A stretch of 57,869 nucleotides of DNA from Halioglobus sp. (GTDB lineage Bacteria > Pseudomonadota > Gammaproteobacteria > Pseudomonadales > Halieaceae), in NCBI GenBank assembly GCA_020443425.1, contig JAGRIE010000022.1, positions 1-57,869 on the forward strand. The letters are read 5' to 3'. The position numbers and the translations under genes were made by a program. Below the pieces are notes generated by a model. That model was not told the origin of the DNA, did no database searches, and saw only the letters and a list, made by a program, of their open reading frames with translations. Positions 54,442 through 57,869 of this stretch are shown one piece after another; within the stretch, counting starts at the first letter, position 1; each line of letters starts with the position of its first letter.

Positions 54442-54962
54442 AATACAGTCTGGGCGATAAACGGGTGACACTGGTCGGCGAGGGGCACTACATCGCTCCG
54501 AATGCCACCCTGATCGGGGACGTCACACTGCAGGAGAACGCCTCGGTGTGGTTCGGCTGTGTGCTGCGCGGCGACGCTGACCATATCGAGATAGGCGCGG
54601 GCAGCAATGTGCAGGATGGCACGGTGATGCACGCGGACCCCGGCTTCCCGCTGACGCTGGGGCGGGATGTGACGGTTGGTCACAACGCCATGCTGCACGG
54701 CTGTACAATCGGCGATGGCTCGTTGGTGGGGATCAATGCCGTGGTGCTCAATGGCGCCAGGGTCGGCAAGGGCTGCCTGATCGGCGCCAATGCGCTGGTG
54801 ACCGAGGGTATGGAGATTCCGGACGGCTCGCTGGTGCTGGGCTCGCCGGGCAAGATCAAATCGCAGCTGTCGGCGGAGCAGCAGCAGGCCCTGCAGGCCA
54901 GCGCGCACCACTACGTGCAGAACGGGCAGCGCTATTCGGAACACCTCCGGGAGCAGGAATGA
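54438..54962 (+). CDS. Gamma-class carbonic anhydrase family protein
   Basis: A 174-residue left-handed beta-helix protein made of hexapeptide repeats ([19 protein letters not shown] in part, [15 protein letters not shown]). Three metal-binding His are in place (VMHAD, then VGHNAMLHG). Starts at GTG 54438 inside the previous stop. Family members bind zinc or iron; carbonic anhydrase activity varies. Confidence 0.92.
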   Translation: MKYSLGDKRVTLVGEGHYIAPNATLIGDVTLQENASVWFGCVLRGDADHIEIGAGSNVQDGTVMHADPGFPLTLGRDVTVGHNAMLHGCTIGDGSLVGINAVVLNGARVGKGCLIGANALVTEGMEIPDGSLVLGSPGKIKSQLSAEQQQALQASAHHYVQNGQRYSEHLREQE

Positions 54963-55150
54963 GCGGTAACACACCCCAATCGCCCTGCATCTCTGTCTGC
55001 GTGTTGGACGATGATGACATCTGCCTGGGCTGCTACCGCTCAGCCGCTGAAATCACCGACTGGTTTATGGCCTCGGACGAGGAAAAGCGCGAAGTGCTGC
55101 GCAGGGCGCGCGAGCGCAGGGACGGCAGCTTCCCGGTGCAGCTGCAGTAA
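54959..55150 (+). CDS. DUF1289 family protein
   Basis: A 63-residue protein with four conserved cysteines (SPCISVCVL and DICLGCYRS) followed by a basic helix. This is the DUF1289 pattern, small proteins that bind metal through the Cys cluster. It starts with ATGA overlap and ends the operon queA-tgt-NIF3-Nudix-carbonic anhydrase. Confidence 0.93.
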   Translation: MSGNTPQSPCISVCVLDDDDICLGCYRSAAEITDWFMASDEEKREVLRRARERRDGSFPVQLQ

Positions 55151-55186
55151 TCTTCCTGTTGTGCGCGGTGGCGGCGCGGGGCGACC

Positions 55187-56443
55187 CTACCCGGCCAGTT
55201 GCGCCCGCGCCGATTGCACCACATTGCCTTCCAGCGCGAGAATCTCCAGCCGGTAGTTGCCAATGGTGAGCCCGGCGTAGGCGTCGGGGAAGGACTCCAG
55301 GTGTTCCAGCATCAGCCCGCTCAGCGTTTTCGGGCCGTCGGTGGGCAGGTCCCAGTGCAGTGATTTGTTGATGTCGCGGATATTGGTGGTGCCATCGATG
55401 ATGTAGCTGCCGTCCCGCTGCAGGAAGATGCTCTCTGTCATCTCCGCCATATTGGAGGTGAACTCACCGACAATCTCTTCCAGGATGTCCTCCAGCGCCA
55501 CCACGCCCATCACTTCGCCATACTCGTCCACCACCACGGCGAGCGGGGATTTCTTCTTCTGGAAGTTGAGCAACTGCGTGTGCAGCGGTGTGGTTTCGGG
55601 TATGAAATAGGGCTTTTCCATCTCCCGCTCCAGTGCGGCCCGATCCAGCCCCTCCCTGGCGATGACCCGGCTGATATTGCGCATATGCAGCACGCCCAGG
55701 ATATTGTTGATGTCATCGCGCCAGACCGGCAGCCGCGTGTGTGCGCTGGACTGTATTTTCAGCAGGATCTCCTCATCGCTGTCATCGAGGTCGATACCGT
55801 ACACCTCGTTGCGCGGCACCATGATGTCGTCCACCGACACATGTTCCAGATCGAGGATATTCAGCAGCAACTCCCTGTGCCGGGCGGGAATAAGCTTGCC
55901 GGCATCGGTGACGATGGTGCGCAGTTCCTCGGCCGAGACATGGGCGTCGTTCTGTTTTTCCGGGTCGAAGCCCAGCAGCCGCAGCAGCCCGTTGGTGATC
56001 ACGTTCACCAACGCCACCAGCGGGTACATGATCTTCATCAGCGGCAGCAGTATCAGGCTGGACGGGAAAGCGATTTTCTCGGGGTGCAGCGCGGCGACCG
56101 TCTTCGGTGTGATCTCACTGAAAATCAGGATCACCAGGGTGAGGAAGCCGGTGGCGATGTACACGCCGGCGTCCCCCCACAGCCGGATCGCGATAATGGT
56201 GGCGATAGCGGAGGCGAAAATGTTCACCAGGTTGTTGCCGATCAGGATCAGCCCGATCAGTCGATCCGGTCGCGCCAGCAGTTTTCCGGCGCGAATGGCG
56301 CCCCGGTGATGCTGCTTTTGCAGGTGCTTCAACCGGTAGCGGTTGAGCGTCATCATGCCAGTTTCAGAACTGGAGAAGAATCCGGAGAGGAAGATAAGTG
56401 CGACAAGAATCGAGAAGAGTAATCCCAGCGGTGCTTCGTTCAA
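55187..56443 (-). CDS. CorB/HlyC-type CNNM transporter-like protein
   Basis: A 418-residue protein. An N-terminal DUF21 domain with three to four membrane helices (FSILVALIFLSGFFSSSETGMM at the start), two CBS domains (about 200-330, including DDIMVPRNEVYGIDL), and a C-terminal CorC_HlyC domain from about 345. Family members are linked to magnesium or divalent-ion homeostasis. It lies next to the CcsA-like gene and ffh, a conserved trio in gammaproteobacteria. Confidence 0.93.
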   Translation of the reverse strand: MNEAPLGLLFSILVALIFLSGFFSSSETGMMTLNRYRLKHLQKQHHRGAIRAGKLLARPDRLIGLILIGNNLVNIFASAIATIIAIRLWGDAGVYIATGFLTLVILIFSEITPKTVAALHPEKIAFPSSLILLPLMKIMYPLVALVNVITNGLLRLLGFDPEKQNDAHVSAEELRTIVTDAGKLIPARHRELLLNILDLEHVSVDDIMVPRNEVYGIDLDDSDEEILLKIQSSAHTRLPVWRDDINNILGVLHMRNISRVIAREGLDRAALEREMEKPYFIPETTPLHTQLLNFQKKKSPLAVVVDEYGEVMGVVALEDILEEIVGEFTSNMAEMTESIFLQRDGSYIIDGTTNIRDINKSLHWDLPTDGPKTLSGLMLEHLESFPDAYAGLTIGNYRLEILALEGNVVQSARAQLAG

Positions 56444-56534
56444 AGCAGGTTCAGACCTCGTAGGTGAAAGCGGGTTCCATCTTGAAGAAAAAGTAGGGTT
56501 GGAGCAAGCCCCGGATGCGGGTTTGTGACGCGGT

Positions 56535-57338
56535 CTACGTGCGGTGCAGGATCAGCTCCAGCACCAGTTTCGAGCCGAAAAAGGCCAGCATCAGCATGGC
56601 GAAGCCGGCCAGCGTGAAACGCACGGCGGTTTTGCTGCGCCAACCCAGTTGGTAGTGGCCCCACAGCAGCGTGGCGAACAGCAGCCAGGCGAGTATCGAG
56701 AGTACGGTTTTGTGGACAAGGCTCTGGGCGAAGATGTCATCGATGAAGATCGCCCCCGACACGATCGCGATCGTCAGCAGCCCCAGGCCGATCCACAGCA
56801 GTTCAAACAGCATGCTCTCCATCAGCTGCAGCGGCGGCAGTATCTGGATGATGCCGCGGGTGTGGCGGTGTTTCAGCTGGTGATCCTGCAGCGCGAGCAC
56901 GCCCGCCTGGATGGCGGCCAGCGTCAGCACCGCGTAGGCCAGTATCGAGCTGGAGATGTGCAATACCACGCCGCTGCTGAGGTGGCTGAGCAGCGGCGCT
57001 GTGTCCGGGGCGAAGGTGGACACCAGCACCGCCAGCGCCGACAGCGGGAACAGCACGATCAGCAGGTTCTGCAGCGGCCGGCGCATCAGCGAGGTGATGC
57101 AGGCCAGGTTGATGACCAGAAACAGCAGTGCGGCGATTTTGAAAAAGCCGAGGTCGACACCGGTGCTGGGAAACACAGTCTTCCAGACGATGAGCGCGTG
57201 CGAGAGCAGCGCCGCCAGGCCCAGCAGTAACACGCCGCGATCAATCTGCCGTGAGCGCTGTGAGAGATGCAGCAATTGCAATCCGGTCGCGGCCAGGTAC
57301 AGCAGTGCGCAGAGCGGAGCGAGTAAAGTGATAGACAT
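56535..57338 (-). CDS. CcsA-like cytochrome c assembly family membrane protein (YpjD type)
   Basis: A 267-residue protein with eight hydrophobic helices. The CcsA/CcmC-family WWD-like region is reduced, but HISSSILAYAVLTLAAIQA and SLVHKTVLSILAWLLFATLLWGH in part show the family His residues. It is the YpjD/CorE-type neighbour of ffh in many gammaproteobacteria. It lies 91 bases upstream of the CorB-like gene on the same strand. Confidence 0.88.
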   Translation of the reverse strand: MSITLLAPLCALLYLAATGLQLLHLSQRSRQIDRGVLLLGLAALLSHALIVWKTVFPSTGVDLGFFKIAALLFLVINLACITSLMRRPLQNLLIVLFPLSALAVLVSTFAPDTAPLLSHLSSGVVLHISSSILAYAVLTLAAIQAGVLALQDHQLKHRHTRGIIQILPPLQLMESMLFELLWIGLGLLTIAIVSGAIFIDDIFAQSLVHKTVLSILAWLLFATLLWGHYQLGWRSKTAVRFTLAGFAMLMLAFFGSKLVLELILHRT

Positions 57339-57341
57339 CTC

Positions 57342-57370
57342 TTTGGGCCGGGGGCTGGGTAAAGTATACT
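57342..57370 (+). promoter_or_regulatory. Promoter candidate for ffh
   Basis: A TATACT -10 box (57365-57370) is preceded after 17 bases by TTTGGG (57342-57347). The -35 is poor. The start would be near 57377, about 74 bases before the ffh ATG. Confidence 0.4.
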
Positions 57371-57450
57371 GCGCCCTTTGTACCGGCTTGTCACAAGAGA
57401 ATCAATAGTGGCCAACGTCGCGTGTTACCGAGACTCTGGAGAGATGTACC

Positions 57451-57869
57451 ATGTTTGAGAGCCTGAGCGATCGACTGTCCCATAGCCTGCGCAGTATTAC
57501 CGGCAAGGCGCGCCTGACCGAGGAAAATATCCAGGAAACCATGCGGGAAGTGCGCATGGCGCTGCTGGAGGCCGATGTCGCGCTGCCCGTGGTCAAGGAC
57601 TTCGTGGAGTCGGTGAAGCAGCGCGCGGTCGGCCAGGATGTCATGAAGAGCCTCAGCCCCGGGCAGGCCTTCCTGAAGATCGTGCAGGCCGAGCTGGAGG
57701 CGGTGATGGGCTCGGCGAACGAGGGCCTGAACCTCGCCACCAGCCCGCCGGCGGTGATTATGATGGCGGGCCTGCAGGGCGCGGGTAAAACCACCACGGT
57801 CGCCAAACTCGCCCGCCTGCTGAAGGAGCGTGACAAGAAAAAAATCACTGTGGTCAGTGCCGACGTCTA
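57451..57869 (+). CDS. ffh: Signal recognition particle protein Ffh (3'-truncated by window)
   Basis: The first 139 codons of Ffh are present. MFESLSDRLSHSLRSITGKA and VRMALLEADVALPVVKDF form the N domain, and the GTPase P-loop MAGLQGAGKTTTVAKLA is at about 103-119. It binds signal sequences with 4.5S RNA for membrane protein targeting. The gene runs off the window edge and no frameshift is seen. Confidence 0.98.
   Translation, partial: MFESLSDRLSHSLRSITGKARLTEENIQETMREVRMALLEADVALPVVKDFVESVKQRAVGQDVMKSLSPGQAFLKIVQAELEAVMGSANEGLNLATSPPAVIMMAGLQGAGKTTTVAKLARLLKERDKKKITVVSADV

Overview
This window is chromosomal DNA of a GC-rich gammaproteobacterium. The housekeeping block (queA-tgt, ffh beside CcsA-like and CorB-like genes, a gamma-type tRNA-Leu) and the marine-type accessory genes suggest the Halieaceae/Cellvibrionales area; that placement is inference from gene content and was not tested. 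No insertion sequence, integrase, prophage gene or CRISPR array was seen.

About 1-41600 is a large exosortase A (XrtA/EpsH) exopolysaccharide locus. It opens inside a FemAB-like gene and runs as a tightly coupled plus-strand operon (1-10338): FemAB protein, XrtA-EpsI fusion, glycosyltransferase (stp2 type), amidotransferase 1, a second glycosyltransferase, CapK-like adenylating enzyme, O-glycosylation ligase, polysaccharide deacetylase. Then come a TPR protein and a family 2 glycosyltransferase (minus strand), an ATP-grasp/low-molecular-weight phosphatase fusion with a sulfotransferase-like gene, two copies of the XrtA hydrolase 2 + hydrolase 1 pair flanking an acetyltransferase and an acyl carrier protein (ACP), a Cys-less asparagine synthase-like protein, and an MBOAT/SGNH O-acylation pair. 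Positions 25075-30487 hold a complete-looking GDP-D-glycero-D-manno-heptose pathway (gmhA, hddA, and a nucleotidyltransferase-GmhB fusion) wrapped around two XrtA-type glycosyltransferases. A small Cys/His protein and a flippase follow.

From 32591 to 43061 the locus becomes carrier-protein chemistry: a KamA-type radical SAM aminomutase homologue with an aminotransferase, divergent from an ACP that has a good sigma-54 promoter candidate; an operon of FkbH-like protein, ACP, AAC(3)-like acyltransferase and deacetylase; a membrane acyltransferase; and a MaoC-SDR fusion. My inference is that these make and attach unusual acyl or aminoacyl groups to the XrtA-linked polysaccharide. This is the part most likely to be undescribed.

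From 43259 to 50700 lie an unknown small protein, a LysR/VOC pair, a GNAT enzyme, an SRPBCC-like protein, one PEP-CTERM protein (a probable XrtA substrate), and a diheme HzsA-related secreted protein with a small membrane partner. After tRNA-Leu(CAA) at 50759-50845 the window becomes core genome: a small Ala/Glu-rich protein, queA, tgt, a NIF3-like protein, a Nudix CoA pyrophosphatase, gamma-carbonic anhydrase, DUF1289, a CorB-like transporter, a CcsA-like protein and the start of ffh.
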